Assembly: GCA_947500275.1 (NCBI GenBank)
Contig: CANMSW010000036.1
Span: forward strand, 1-12,523
Length of the DNA: 12,523 nucleotides
Direction: 5' to 3'
Source of the DNA: Bacteriovoracaceae bacterium
Lineage (GTDB): Bacteria; Bdellovibrionota; UBA1018
Shown: positions 1 through 7,441 of the stretch, one piece after another
Layout of the letters: each line of letters opens with the position of its first letter
How positions within the stretch are numbered: position 1 is the stretch's first letter
Notes under the pieces: model-generated
What the model saw: only the letters and a program-made list of their open reading frames with translations
Told to the model about the DNA's origin: nothing
The model's database searches: none
Program-made: the position numbers and the translations under genes

Positions 1-1
1 C

Positions 2-721
2 CTCGATATGCCCATTCAGCACACGAATGACCGTGTGTTGGCATCCATGGCGCGACGACTCACCAAGGAAAAGCTTTTCCGCGTCATCGACAGCCTCCGA
101 GAGCGCATCCCTGGAATTGTTTTCCGTACTTCCATCATCGTGGGCTTTCCGGGAGAAACCGAAGCGGAATTCCAAGAGCTTTGTGCTGACCTCGTGAAGC
201 TCAATCTTGACCACGTCGGTGTCTTCCGCTTCTCGAAAGAAGAAGGCACGAAGGCTGCCGAGATGGGCGAACAAATCCATCCCGGAACTCGTCGTCGACG
301 TTCCCGAACTTTGATCGAACTTCTCCAGAAACAACGCCTCGAGAAACAAGAAGCGCTCGTCGGAACGAGAGTCACCGTCATGGTGGAAGGCCCGAGCGAA
401 GAGACCGAGCTTTTGATCCAGGGACGCATGGCGACTCAAGCGCAGGAGATCGACGGACACATCCTCGTAAACGATATTGAAGAACTCGGTGAGAATGCCG
501 ATGTCCGCCCAGGAGATCTGATCGAAGTGGAAATCACGGAAGTCATGCCGATGGACGTCGTGGGCAGGGCTACGGGATGGGTATCGAGAAACGAAACGCT
601 CCGCGTGTTGAGCCCAGAAACGACGACGATTTCCCTGGAGGGGAATGACTCGAAGTCCATTCGTAAGCTGCCAGCACTCGAGCGCCCTGACGCAGTATCC
701 ATCGCCTCGCGGCTCCAATAA
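2..721 (+). CDS. rimO: Ribosomal protein S12 methylthiotransferase RimO, 3' part (5' end outside window)
   Basis: RimO is a radical SAM enzyme that adds a methylthio group to a conserved aspartate of ribosomal protein S12. The reading frame is open back to the window edge and begins Leu-Asp before the family motif PIQHTNDRVL, so the N-terminal UPF0004 domain and the radical-SAM CxxxCxxC cluster lie off the left edge. Visible are the end of the radical SAM barrel (TSIIVGFPGETEAEF at about residues 41-55 of the visible part, then FRFSKEEGTKAAEM) and a C-terminal TRAM domain at about 118-187 with a GR...EIDGHILV segment. The QHxNDRVL and SKEEGT signatures favour RimO over MiaB. About 45 polar residues follow the TRAM domain, which is longer than usual. 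It is the first visible gene of a plus-strand operon with the rhodanese and queG. Identification is firm, completeness is not. Confidence 0.93.
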   Translation, partial: LDMPIQHTNDRVLASMARRLTKEKLFRVIDSLRERIPGIVFRTSIIVGFPGETEAEFQELCADLVKLNLDHVGVFRFSKEEGTKAAEMGEQIHPGTRRRRSRTLIELLQKQRLEKQEALVGTRVTVMVEGPSEETELLIQGRMATQAQEIDGHILVNDIEELGENADVRPGDLIEVEITEVMPMDVVGRATGWVSRNETLRVLSPETTTISLEGNDSKSIRKLPALERPDAVSIASRLQ

Positions 722-739
722 GGATCGAGGATCAGCTTC

Positions 740-1066
740 ATGAGCCACGCCCCTTGGATCATCACTTGCCAAGAGTTCCTGAAAACTCAGTCAACAGTGA
801 CCCTCGTCGACGTGCGAGAAGTGGAGGAGCACGAAGACCTCCGAATCGGTGGGGAGATTCTCATCCCCCTCGGTGAACTTGAGGCAAGGATGGAACAGGA
901 ACTCCCGCAACGCGACTCCGATATTGTCGTCTACTGTGCTCATGGCGTCAGAAGCCTCTGGGCCGTGCGTGCAATGATGGCGCGTGGCTACTCGAGAGTC
1001 CGCTCCCTGGATGGAGGGATTGCCGAATGGCTCTCCCAAATACCGACGCAGCAAAACCGGGACTAA
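740..1066 (+). CDS. Single-domain rhodanese-like sulfurtransferase
   Basis: This is a 108-residue, probably cytoplasmic, single rhodanese domain of the GlpE/PspE size class. Such proteins carry sulfane sulfur on an active-site cysteine as a persulfide. The sequence shows the early CH2A-like motif VTLVDVREVEEH (about residues 20-31), then DIVVYCAHGVRS with the candidate active-site Cys in a six-residue CAHGVR loop, and the closing motif SLDGGIAEWL. The six-residue loop is typical of sulfurtransferases rather than Cdc25-like phosphatases. A purine-rich GAGGA lies about 8 bases before the ATG, and the gene starts 18 bases after the rimO stop. Its last 40 bases overlap the start of queG. Sandwiched between two Fe-S RNA or ribosome modification genes, it might supply sulfur to RimO or to cluster repair, but this is inferred from position only. 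Confidence 0.9.
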   Translation: MSHAPWIITCQEFLKTQSTVTLVDVREVEEHEDLRIGGEILIPLGELEARMEQELPQRDSDIVVYCAHGVRSLWAVRAMMARGYSRVRSLDGGIAEWLSQIPTQQNRD

Positions 1067-2061
1067 GTCCTCTCCATGCCGCACTTCGCGAAGCGGCTGC
1101 ACGAAGCGGTTTTATAGCGTCAGGCGGTGTCGATATCAGTCTGGCTTCGGCGGTTTTCTCCGAACACGTTGACCGCCTCGATCGCTGGCTCGAAAAAGGC
1201 TATCACGGCACCATGGAATGGATTCGCCGAGGCCGAGATCGGAGAGCCGATCCGACGCAAGTCTTTCAGGACGCTCAATCTATTTTCTGTGTTCTCCTCC
1301 CGTACTCGGCAAAGCCGCATGGGCGGCTCGACCCCAACGAGGGGGTTCGTTACGCGAGATACCTTAAGGGATCCGACTACCACGAGGACGTCGCAGCCAA
1401 GCTTAACCGCGTCCTGACTGAAGTGGCAGAGGCCCAGCCTGACTTAAAGCTTCAGTGGAAAACCTGCGTCGACACAAGCGCTGTACTCGAGCGCAGCTGG
1501 GCCTACCTCGCAGGGTTGGGCTGGATCGGGAAAAACACACTCCTGATTCATCCAAAATGGGGAAGCTATCACTTCATAGGGGCGGCGCTTCTCAACCACG
1601 CTCTCGACCAAGCACCCAACCCCATGCCCAATTGGTGCGGGTCCTGTGAACGCTGCCTCAAACAATGCCCGACTAACGCTTTTCCTCAAGCGGGGATCTT
1701 GGACTCCAATCGATGCATCAGTGCCCTTACGCTCGAAAATCGAAGCGAGACACTCCCCACCCAGCCTGAGCTTTCAACCGGTACCTGGGTCGCTGGATGT
1801 GATATCTGCCAGGAGGTTTGCCCCTTCAATCTCAAGCGCAGCCGCTCAGAAATGAACGATTCGATTCCAGACTTCCACCCGTCCGACTGGAAGACCCTGA
1901 TGGAGGAAACCGAGGCGGACTACCGAGTGCGGGTTAAAAATAGCGCACTGGCGCGAGTGAAACCTCAGCAATTTAAGCGGAACCTTGAAGCGGCAGCTAG
2001 AAACTCTCAAAGCCAGGTTTCAATCGAGGAAAAAAATCACGCCTCTGTAAAGAGTGAGTAA
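1027..2061 (+). CDS. queG: Epoxyqueuosine reductase QueG
   Basis: QueG is a cobalamin-dependent iron-sulfur enzyme that reduces epoxyqueuosine to queuosine at the wobble base of tRNAs with GUN anticodons. At 344 residues it is slightly shorter than well-studied homologues (about 380). The substrate and cofactor region has CVDTSAVLER (candidate catalytic Asp149) followed by AGLGWIGKNTLL. Two [4Fe-4S] clusters are indicated by Cys204, 207, 210 and 214 in CGSCERCLKQCP and by Cys230, 258, 261 and 265, ending in CDICQEVCPFN. The N-terminal signature GYHGTMEWI is also present. The start is the ATG inside the rhodanese gene: GGAGGG lies 8 bases upstream, and I saw no later in-frame start before the conserved N-terminus. 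The 3' end overlaps the convergent minus-strand gene by 25 bases. Confidence 0.95.
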   Translation: MALPNTDAAKPGLSPLHAALREAAARSGFIASGGVDISLASAVFSEHVDRLDRWLEKGYHGTMEWIRRGRDRRADPTQVFQDAQSIFCVLLPYSAKPHGRLDPNEGVRYARYLKGSDYHEDVAAKLNRVLTEVAEAQPDLKLQWKTCVDTSAVLERSWAYLAGLGWIGKNTLLIHPKWGSYHFIGAALLNHALDQAPNPMPNWCGSCERCLKQCPTNAFPQAGILDSNRCISALTLENRSETLPTQPELSTGTWVAGCDICQEVCPFNLKRSRSEMNDSIPDFHPSDWKTLMEETEADYRVRVKNSALARVKPQQFKRNLEAAARNSQSQVSIEEKNHASVKSE

Positions 2062-3029
2062 ATTGCGACCGGTACTTCCTGCGCATGAGGAAACTCGATC
2101 CGAAGGTTCCAGAGGCTGCTTGTACTTTTCTCCGAGGCTTTCAACAACTCCAAGAGAGAAGCATAACGGACGAGAGCCGCAGTTCGACCGGCATCGGCCT
2201 CTTCTAGGTCGAGGCCGCGCAATTCTTGGTAAACCGGCCCCCCGTTGATCTGCACTCGAATTTCAGCAGCCAAATGATTCTTCCCAAGAGATTCCGCGAG
2301 AAGGTGGATCCGACCCGGGATAACGGAAATTTCGAAAGCGGCATCATCGCCGCTAGCCACACGTCGTCCCCGCTCGTCCCGCCAAGAGCCCGAGAATTGG
2401 AGTCCCGAAACTGAGGAAGGTCCTGAAGGAAAGCTGACTTTCGACTGGGAACTCGAACCTTGCCAGGATGAAGTCTCAAGGAGTGGGCGCAACGCGAGCC
2501 CAGGGTCTCGATGCCGCAAGAATTCTTGGATCCCTCTCTCAAGCTGAGGGGGCGCTGCATAGCCAACTTCCGAGATCTTGCATTCGCCTCGATCTAGGAC
2601 GCGGTAACTGACCCCCTCCAAATCACTCACGCTAAAACCGGAATGCAGCGTCCCATCCGAATCCAAGCAGGTGGCAATCCGGATCTTCTCACGCTCTAAG
2701 AGCGCTTCGATCGTCGTCCGATCCCTGGCAAACTCATGGGGCGAACGAAAGATCAAAACCGAATCGAGACGATGGGGAAAGTGTCTTTCCGTGAGCTTCT
2801 TTGCATAGCGCAAAGCCTGAGTACCGATCGGACTGAAGGGATCTAAAAGAGCGACAAACCAACTCTCTTCTGCGAATGGATTCTCGATCGGAAAAATCTT
2901 GATCCCCTCAGGCGTTGGCGAACCCATAAAGAGGGGCTTCGAGTGATACCAAAAGGGGGCGAGCGCGACGCGAGCCTCTTCTAACGCTTCCTCTCGAGTG
3001 AGCTCTCTTTCTTTTGGCTTCCACACCAT
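2037..3029 (-). CDS. Thioredoxin-like protein without CxxC, with a DipZ-like C-terminal domain
   Basis: No function can be assigned confidently. The first part (about residues 50-155) reads like a thioredoxin fold of the peroxiredoxin/TlpA type: WFVALLDPFSPIGTQALRYA, a strand VLIFRS, a later CLDSDGTL stretch and a VLDRGE strand. Where redox-active members carry CxxC, this one has Ser66-Pro-Ile-Gly69, so it should not catalyse classical dithiol exchange. After a Ser/Gln-rich linker (about 186-208), residues 209-328 resemble the C-terminal carbohydrate-binding-like domain of DipZ proteins: FSGSW, a V-chirality strand pattern ISVIPGRIHLLAE, INGGPVYQELRGLDL, and a closing FPHAQEVPVAIYSLF. I see no signal peptide. 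GAGGG sits 8-9 bases before the ATG. The gene starts 34 bases after the MFS gene and is probably co-transcribed with it. Family assignment is from pattern recognition only. Confidence 0.6.
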   Translation of the reverse strand: MVWKPKERELTREEALEEARVALAPFWYHSKPLFMGSPTPEGIKIFPIENPFAEESWFVALLDPFSPIGTQALRYAKKLTERHFPHRLDSVLIFRSPHEFARDRTTIEALLEREKIRIATCLDSDGTLHSGFSVSDLEGVSYRVLDRGECKISEVGYAAPPQLERGIQEFLRHRDPGLALRPLLETSSWQGSSSQSKVSFPSGPSSVSGLQFSGSWRDERGRRVASGDDAAFEISVIPGRIHLLAESLGKNHLAAEIRVQINGGPVYQELRGLDLEEADAGRTAALVRYASLLELLKASEKSTSSLWNLRIEFPHAQEVPVAIYSLFTEA

Positions 3030-3063
3030 GACTCGGACCCTCGTGACTTTTTCTCAAGCTGAA

Positions 3064-4605
3064 TCAACTGCTGCCTTGCTGACCTCGGGGTAGAGTCCGC
3101 TCACCAGAACTACTCGATGCAGTCGAAACTCCAAGCGAATCTTGAGACTCCAGATCCATAGCTATATCATCATCCTCGTCAACGACCGACGATACCGAAG
3201 TCGAACCCGGTGGCACTTCTTCGATCTGAAACTTACGTCTCCGAAGCGAAGAAACGCCCGCCGCCAAGAGCGCGATGCTCGCACTGATATAGAACACGAA
3301 ATGGAGCGCACTTACATAGTCGCCCCGTTGATCAAAATGCCATCCAAAAAGCCCGGATGCGAGGCCCGTCCCAGTCGCGATTCCCAAATTTCGAATCGTC
3401 GCGAGTAACGCCGAAGCGACTCCAAGTTTACCATGAGGAACTGAACCCATGATCGAACTGTTGTTGGGTGATTGGAAGAGGCCCGTCGCTAAGCCGATTG
3501 CGGCCATCGCTAGCGATATTTCGAGTTGGGAGGTCTTCTCGTAAACACCGGCACCAAATGCCCCGGCCATCGCCAAAAACGCGATTGCACCGACCAGACC
3601 ACCCGCGGCAGCAAGGCCCCGCGTGCCGATGCGATCCGAGAGCCGTCCGCTGATCGGAGCCGTGAGAAAAATAGTGAGAGGTATCATCGTCATCGCGAGC
3701 CCGGCGCGACGAGTCGAAAAATGGAGCACTTCTTCCAAGAAAAAGGGCATCAAAACAGTCATCGCGGAGTAGGCCACGAAAGTGAGGTAGCCCGCGAAAT
3801 TACCCAGCCCAAATGAAGGAATTCGCAGAAGAGAGAGCTCAAAGAGTGGCGCTCGTGTGCGTCGTTCGACAAATAAAAAGAGCCCCAGAAACACAGAAGT
3901 CGCGAGACCCGCTATCCAGCGAGGAATTCTCACCGGGAGATCATGCCCAATCGACACAGCGGGCGGATCGACCAGCAGAATGAAGGAGATAATGAGTAGC
4001 CCTTGCAAGATCGCACCGGGCCAATCAAACGGACCCGTGGGATGGCTCTTGGTGTCACGAGGAATGAATCGACCCGATAGCCAAAATCCCAGGAGTCCGA
4101 CGGGCAGGTTGACCCAGAAAATACTTCGCCAATCCCACCAATGGATCAGAAGGCCGCCAATGCTTGGACCGGAGATCAGGCCCGCGCTCACGACCATCGA
4201 GAGGATTCCGAGAGCTCGCCCCCGCTCCCCGGTTGGGAAGCTCTGAGCAATGATCGCGGGACCATTCGCCATAAGAAGCGCAGCTCCTGCACCCTGAAGC
4301 GTTCTAAACATGAGGAGCGACCAGAAATCAGGCGCTAACCCACAAAAAAGGGAAGATAAGGAAAAGATCAGGAATCCGGCCCGAAAAACGGGCTTACGTC
4401 CAAAGCGATCTGCCAGACGCCCAAATGGAAGTAATAGAAAAGTGATGCAGAGCAGATAGGAAACGACCACCCACTTCACCAAATGGAGATCGGCCCCCAG
4501 CGTTTTAGTGAGAGTTGGAAGGGCGATATTCACGATGCTGGAATCCAGGGTGGCCATGAAACTTCCACAGCCCACCGCGGCCAATACCCACCACTTGGGT
4601 GACAT
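3064..4605 (-). CDS. MFS transporter of the DHA2 (EmrB/QacA, 14-helix) drug:proton antiporter type
   Basis: This inner-membrane protein of about 513 residues probably exports a drug or metabolite by proton antiport; the substrate is unknown. Counting from the chosen start, helix 1 carries the DHA2 motif TLDSSIVNIALPTL, the first cytoplasmic loop has motif A (GRLADRFGRKPVF), and helix 5 has the antiporter-type motif GLISGPSIGGLL followed by WRSIFWVNLPVG. The second half has GRLSDRIGTRG, and the length fits 14 helices. A hydrophilic tail of about 55 residues contains an acidic run (DEDDD). I chose the ATG at 4605 because the family normally begins just before this first helix. The frame remains open to 4692 with alternative starts at 4683 (ATG) and 4692 (TTG), which would overlap the divergent transketolase gene. 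AAAGG abuts the chosen ATG with no spacer, so the start is uncertain. Confidence 0.9.
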   Translation of the reverse strand: MSPKWWVLAAVGCGSFMATLDSSIVNIALPTLTKTLGADLHLVKWVVVSYLLCITFLLLPFGRLADRFGRKPVFRAGFLIFSLSSLFCGLAPDFWSLLMFRTLQGAGAALLMANGPAIIAQSFPTGERGRALGILSMVVSAGLISGPSIGGLLIHWWDWRSIFWVNLPVGLLGFWLSGRFIPRDTKSHPTGPFDWPGAILQGLLIISFILLVDPPAVSIGHDLPVRIPRWIAGLATSVFLGLFLFVERRTRAPLFELSLLRIPSFGLGNFAGYLTFVAYSAMTVLMPFFLEEVLHFSTRRAGLAMTMIPLTIFLTAPISGRLSDRIGTRGLAAAGGLVGAIAFLAMAGAFGAGVYEKTSQLEISLAMAAIGLATGLFQSPNNSSIMGSVPHGKLGVASALLATIRNLGIATGTGLASGLFGWHFDQRGDYVSALHFVFYISASIALLAAGVSSLRRRKFQIEEVPPGSTSVSSVVDEDDDIAMDLESQDSLGVSTASSSSGERTLPRGQQGSS

Positions 4606-4643
4606 CCTTTGAATGTAACGGGCCCGAGTGTTAAGGTCCAGAC

Positions 4644-5495
4644 ATGCTGCCAGCAACACACAAATCCGTCGAAGAATTGACATCCCTTTCAAAAGAATTC
4701 CGTGAGTGGATCATCGAAATGCTCACCGAGGCCAAATCCGGTCACCCCGGAGGAAGTCTCTCGGCCATCGACTTCCTCACAGCGCTCTGGTTCTCAGAAA
4801 TGCGAGGAGTAGAATCGGCTGACCGTCTCGCCGACGACCGAGACCGCTTTGTCCTTTCCAAAGGGCACGGGGTACCGGCTCTGTACGCAATTCTAGCCAA
4901 AAAAGGCTTTTTTCCGCGCGAAGAGTTGAAAACCCTTCGCCGTACCGGCAGCCGCCTCCAAGGCCATCCGGACCGTCAGCGCCTCCCCATTGTCGAAGCT
5001 TCCACCGGGAGCTTAGGACAAGGACTCTCGGTAGCCCAAGGACTCGCCATGGGGCTTCGTCTCCAGGGTAAGAACTCCATGGTTTACTGCATGATGGGAG
5101 ACGGGGAGATTCAGGAAGGCCAGATTTGGGAAGCCGCGATGTCGGCTCCGAAATATAAACTGTCGAATCTTTGCGCGATTTTAGATCAAAACGGTGGCCA
5201 GATTGACGGACCCGTTTCTGAAGTCATGCCGATTGAACCCGTCTGCGACAAGTGGGCTGCGTTCGGATGGTATGTAATGGATATCGATGGACACGATTTT
5301 GCCGAAATCCAAAAGGCGCTCGCGGAAGTTCGCGCACGTCACGAGCGGGGTGAAACCAAGCCAGTTTTCATCCGCGCACGGACCGTGAAGGGAAAAGGCG
5401 TCTCGTTCATGGAAAATAAAATTGAATGGCACGGCGCTGCTCCTAAAGCCGCTGAAGCTGCAAAAGCGATTGCAGAAATTCGCGCAGCTCGCTGA
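4644..5495 (+). CDS. Transketolase, N-terminal (thiamine diphosphate-binding) subunit
   Basis: This is one half of a two-gene transketolase, a cytoplasmic enzyme that moves two-carbon units between sugar phosphates in the non-oxidative pentose phosphate pathway. The 283 residues carry SGHPGGSLSAIDFL (His34), LSKGHGVPALYA (His75), QGHPD (His108) and TGSLGQGLS. The thiamine diphosphate motif MGDGEIQEGQIWEA begins at about residue 151 and ends at Asn183 in LDQNGGQIDG, and EWHG closes the domain near residue 262. This length and end point match the separate N-terminal subunits of split transketolases. The start is supported by TAAGGT, with AAGG 7 bases before the ATG. The gene lies 38 bases from the divergent MFS start and 19 bases before its partner subunit. 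DXS-like or other ThDP enzymes are less likely given these motifs. Confidence 0.96.
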   Translation: MLPATHKSVEELTSLSKEFREWIIEMLTEAKSGHPGGSLSAIDFLTALWFSEMRGVESADRLADDRDRFVLSKGHGVPALYAILAKKGFFPREELKTLRRTGSRLQGHPDRQRLPIVEASTGSLGQGLSVAQGLAMGLRLQGKNSMVYCMMGDGEIQEGQIWEAAMSAPKYKLSNLCAILDQNGGQIDGPVSEVMPIEPVCDKWAAFGWYVMDIDGHDFAEIQKALAEVRARHERGETKPVFIRARTVKGKGVSFMENKIEWHGAAPKAAEAAKAIAEIRAAR

Positions 5496-5514
5496 AACCA
5501 AAAGGAACTTAAAT

Positions 5515-6456
5515 ATGTCTAAAGCAACTCGCCAAGCCTTCGGGGAAGCCCTCGCAAAACTCGGGGAAACCCACCCGGAAATCGTCGTCCTTGATGCGGA
5601 CCTCGCGAAGTCCACGAAATCCGAACTTTTCATGAAGAAATTTCCAGAGCGTTTTTTCGAAATGGGAATTCAAGAAGCCAATATGATCGGTGTCGCGGCG
5701 GGCCTTGCCTTCACCGGGAAGCTCCCTTTTCTGTGCAGCTTTGGGGCCTTTTTGACCGGACGTTTTGATACGATTCGTTTGAGCGTCGCTTATTCAAATG
5801 CTAACGTTCGCCTGATTGGAACCCACGCTGGAGTTGGAATTGGCGACGATGGCCACAGCCAGATGGCGCTCGAAGATATTGCACTCATGCGAACGCTTCC
5901 AGGCATGGGCGTATTTCAGCCCATGGATGCTCGCGATACCGAGCAGTTGATGGATTATCTCGTCAACACCTGGAAAGGCCCAGCTTACTTGCGCCTGACC
6001 CGACAGAACCTCCCGGACCTCACGCCTTCTGAGCATGTTTTTAACCCGTTGAAGTTGACCCCGATTCGGAAAACTACGGGGACCTCGAAGCCTGTTGTCC
6101 TCATCGGGACAGGTGGAACGTTAGGTGAAGCAGTACAAGCATCGGAAAAGCTCAATGCTGCCGGAGTTGCTTCGGAAGTCTGGAACGCTACCTCTTTAAA
6201 GCCATTCGATCACGAAACAACTTCTAAGCTCGCATCCAGCGCCCGCTTGATGGTCACTGTGGAAGACCATAGCGTCATTGGCGGATTGGGAGATTGCGTC
6301 GCTGAAGTCCTCGCGACCTTGTCTCAACACGCCCCGCTCGTGAAACTGGGAATCCAAGACCAGTTCGGAGAGAGCGGCGAGGGCCCCGAACTTTACGAGA
6401 AGTTTGGCATCTCGGCTTCGAAGATTGTTGAATCTATTCAACGAAAACTAGGATGA
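5515..6456 (+). CDS. Transketolase, C-terminal subunit
   Basis: This is the second half of the split transketolase, 313 residues, holding the pyrimidine-binding and C-terminal domains. Counting from the chosen start, VLDADLAKST (about residues 25-34) and FFEMGIQEANMIGVAAGLA contain the family glutamate (Glu54) expected to activate thiamine diphosphate across the subunit interface. Further motifs are FGAFLTGRFDTIR, IGTHAGVGIGDDGHSQMALED (107-121 region, with a candidate substrate-contacting His114), and the C-terminal domain with VLIGTGGTL and VEDHSVIGGLGD. The frame is open further upstream into the preceding gene, but the ATG at 5515 has AAGGA 8 bases before it and begins the conserved sequence. 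The 19-base gap suggests co-translation with the N-terminal subunit in equal amounts. It also resembles the DXS C-terminal half, but pairing with the preceding gene settles the call. Confidence 0.95.
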   Translation: MSKATRQAFGEALAKLGETHPEIVVLDADLAKSTKSELFMKKFPERFFEMGIQEANMIGVAAGLAFTGKLPFLCSFGAFLTGRFDTIRLSVAYSNANVRLIGTHAGVGIGDDGHSQMALEDIALMRTLPGMGVFQPMDARDTEQLMDYLVNTWKGPAYLRLTRQNLPDLTPSEHVFNPLKLTPIRKTTGTSKPVVLIGTGGTLGEAVQASEKLNAAGVASEVWNATSLKPFDHETTSKLASSARLMVTVEDHSVIGGLGDCVAEVLATLSQHAPLVKLGIQDQFGESGEGPELYEKFGISASKIVESIQRKLG

Positions 6457-6488
6457 TCCAAAAGTAAGAATTCAGGGAAGGAGCCCCT

Positions 6489-7091
6489 ATGCTGATCTTT
6501 GGACATGTCGGAATTGGAGCGCAACTCGCACGTCCCTTTGCAGGACGAGCGGGGCACTTTCAACTCCGAGAGTTCCTTTGGGTGGCGGCCGGTACACTCC
6601 TCCCTGACCTACTTGATAAAGGGTTGTTCTATGCGAACCGCTCCTTCCAGTTCGCTCCAGACTTGATCACATGCGGCCGAACATTCGGTCATACTGCTCT
6701 TGTTCTCCTCCTTTTAGGCTTCACCGCGTGGGCTGCGAGATTTCGACCCCTTTCCCTTCTCGTCTTGGGGATGGCGACCCACCTCTTACTGGATAATTTG
6801 AGTGATCGCCTGCTTAACGTTGCCGAGTCCTCGGCACATCTCGCCTTGGTCTTCCCGCTTGAAGGCTGGCGATTTGGAACCTATCCTTTCGAAAGTGCGA
6901 TGGAACACTTGGCCTCGCTGATGAATCCCGTCACGCTTGGCTTCGAGGCACTCGGCGCTTTTCTTCTCACCTGGGAGGTCTGGAAACAGGCCTATTTGAA
7001 GGAAGTTTTCGTGGGCTTAAAGAACCTTCGACACGAACCCACAGGGAGAAGACGACTTCGCTCTCTGTTCGAGTTCATGCGCGATCGATAA
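6489..7091 (+). CDS. YdjM/DUF457-type membrane-associated putative metal-dependent hydrolase
   Basis: This 200-residue integral membrane protein matches the layout of the LexA-regulated YdjM-like family (DUF457). The members are usually annotated as putative metal-dependent hydrolases, without proven substrates. Conserved polar residues sit next to hydrophobic segments: His6 in FGHVGIG, PDLLDK (Asp40, Asp43), RTFGHT (His68) and THLLLDN (His98, Asp102). These could form a metal site at the membrane face. Hydrophobic stretches are near residues 30-40, 69-82, 87-102 and 148-163, and the tail is basic. A strong GGGAAGGAG lies 5 bases before the ATG. The gene begins 32 bases after the transketolase subunit with no terminator visible between them, so it is probably in the same operon. 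The functional link to transketolase is unknown. Confidence 0.75.
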   Translation: MLIFGHVGIGAQLARPFAGRAGHFQLREFLWVAAGTLLPDLLDKGLFYANRSFQFAPDLITCGRTFGHTALVLLLLGFTAWAARFRPLSLLVLGMATHLLLDNLSDRLLNVAESSAHLALVFPLEGWRFGTYPFESAMEHLASLMNPVTLGFEALGAFLLTWEVWKQAYLKEVFVGLKNLRHEPTGRRRLRSLFEFMRDR

Positions 7092-7106
7092 AAGGAGTTT
7101 CAGCCC

Positions 7107-7433
7107 ATGTCTTTTCTCGCCTCACTCGTCTTGCTCAGTGGTTACTACGTCGCAGTCTCTTCGTCGGGTCCCGAACTCTGCCCGCATCAGGTACGAGTCC
7201 GCACGCAGGAGTCATCCATGGAACACATCAGGGTCAGCTACTCCGGGGATTGTGCCGATCAGGGCCCATTCCGTTATGATTGTTTTTACGGAGGCCCGGC
7301 TCAGGGCCCCGAGGGCACAGTGTGTTTGAATAATAATATCGAATTCGAAATCATCTCCCCCGAGAGTTATATCTGGAGAAACCGTGACTACGGAATCGTC
7401 GGGCAATTCGTGAGATTGAACGCGACTTTTTAA
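7107..7433 (+). CDS. Small exported hypothetical protein with four cysteines
   Basis: I do not recognise this 108-residue protein. It begins with a short hydrophobic segment (about residues 3-18) that could be a signal peptide, although it lacks the usual basic residues at the N-terminus. The rest is polar, aromatic and probably beta-rich, with four cysteines at 25, 49, 59 and 73 that could make two disulfides after export. An AAGGAG ribosome-binding site sits 9-10 bases before the ATG. The gene lies in the same frame as the preceding gene, 15 bases after its stop codon, and no other start is available in between. It is the last gene of the plus-strand operon and ends 8 bases from the stop of the convergent P1 gene. 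A real gene is likely from the ribosome-binding site and spacing; the function is unknown. Confidence 0.65.
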   Translation: MSFLASLVLLSGYYVAVSSSGPELCPHQVRVRTQESSMEHIRVSYSGDCADQGPFRYDCFYGGPAQGPEGTVCLNNNIEFEIISPESYIWRNRDYGIVGQFVRLNATF

Positions 7434-7441
7434 TCAAATAC

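Noticed and set aside
16..429. Long minus-strand open frame opposite rimO
   Set aside because: It lies wholly antisense to conserved RimO sequence, and its Ser/Arg-rich composition is typical of a shadow frame.
2037..2061. 25-base tail-to-tail overlap of queG and the thioredoxin-like gene
   Set aside because: Both stop codons are clear. Short convergent overlaps are common in compact genomes and need no special explanation.
3857..4246. 129-codon plus-strand open frame opposite the MFS gene
   Set aside because: It is antisense to conserved transmembrane segments, with Arg/Pro/Ser-rich shadow composition and no family resemblance.
5427..5440. TGGCACG followed by TGC on the plus strand, resembling a sigma-54 promoter
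   Set aside because: The GG to GC spacing is 9 rather than 10 bases, and the site lies inside the transketolase coding sequence with its own motif (EWHGAA).
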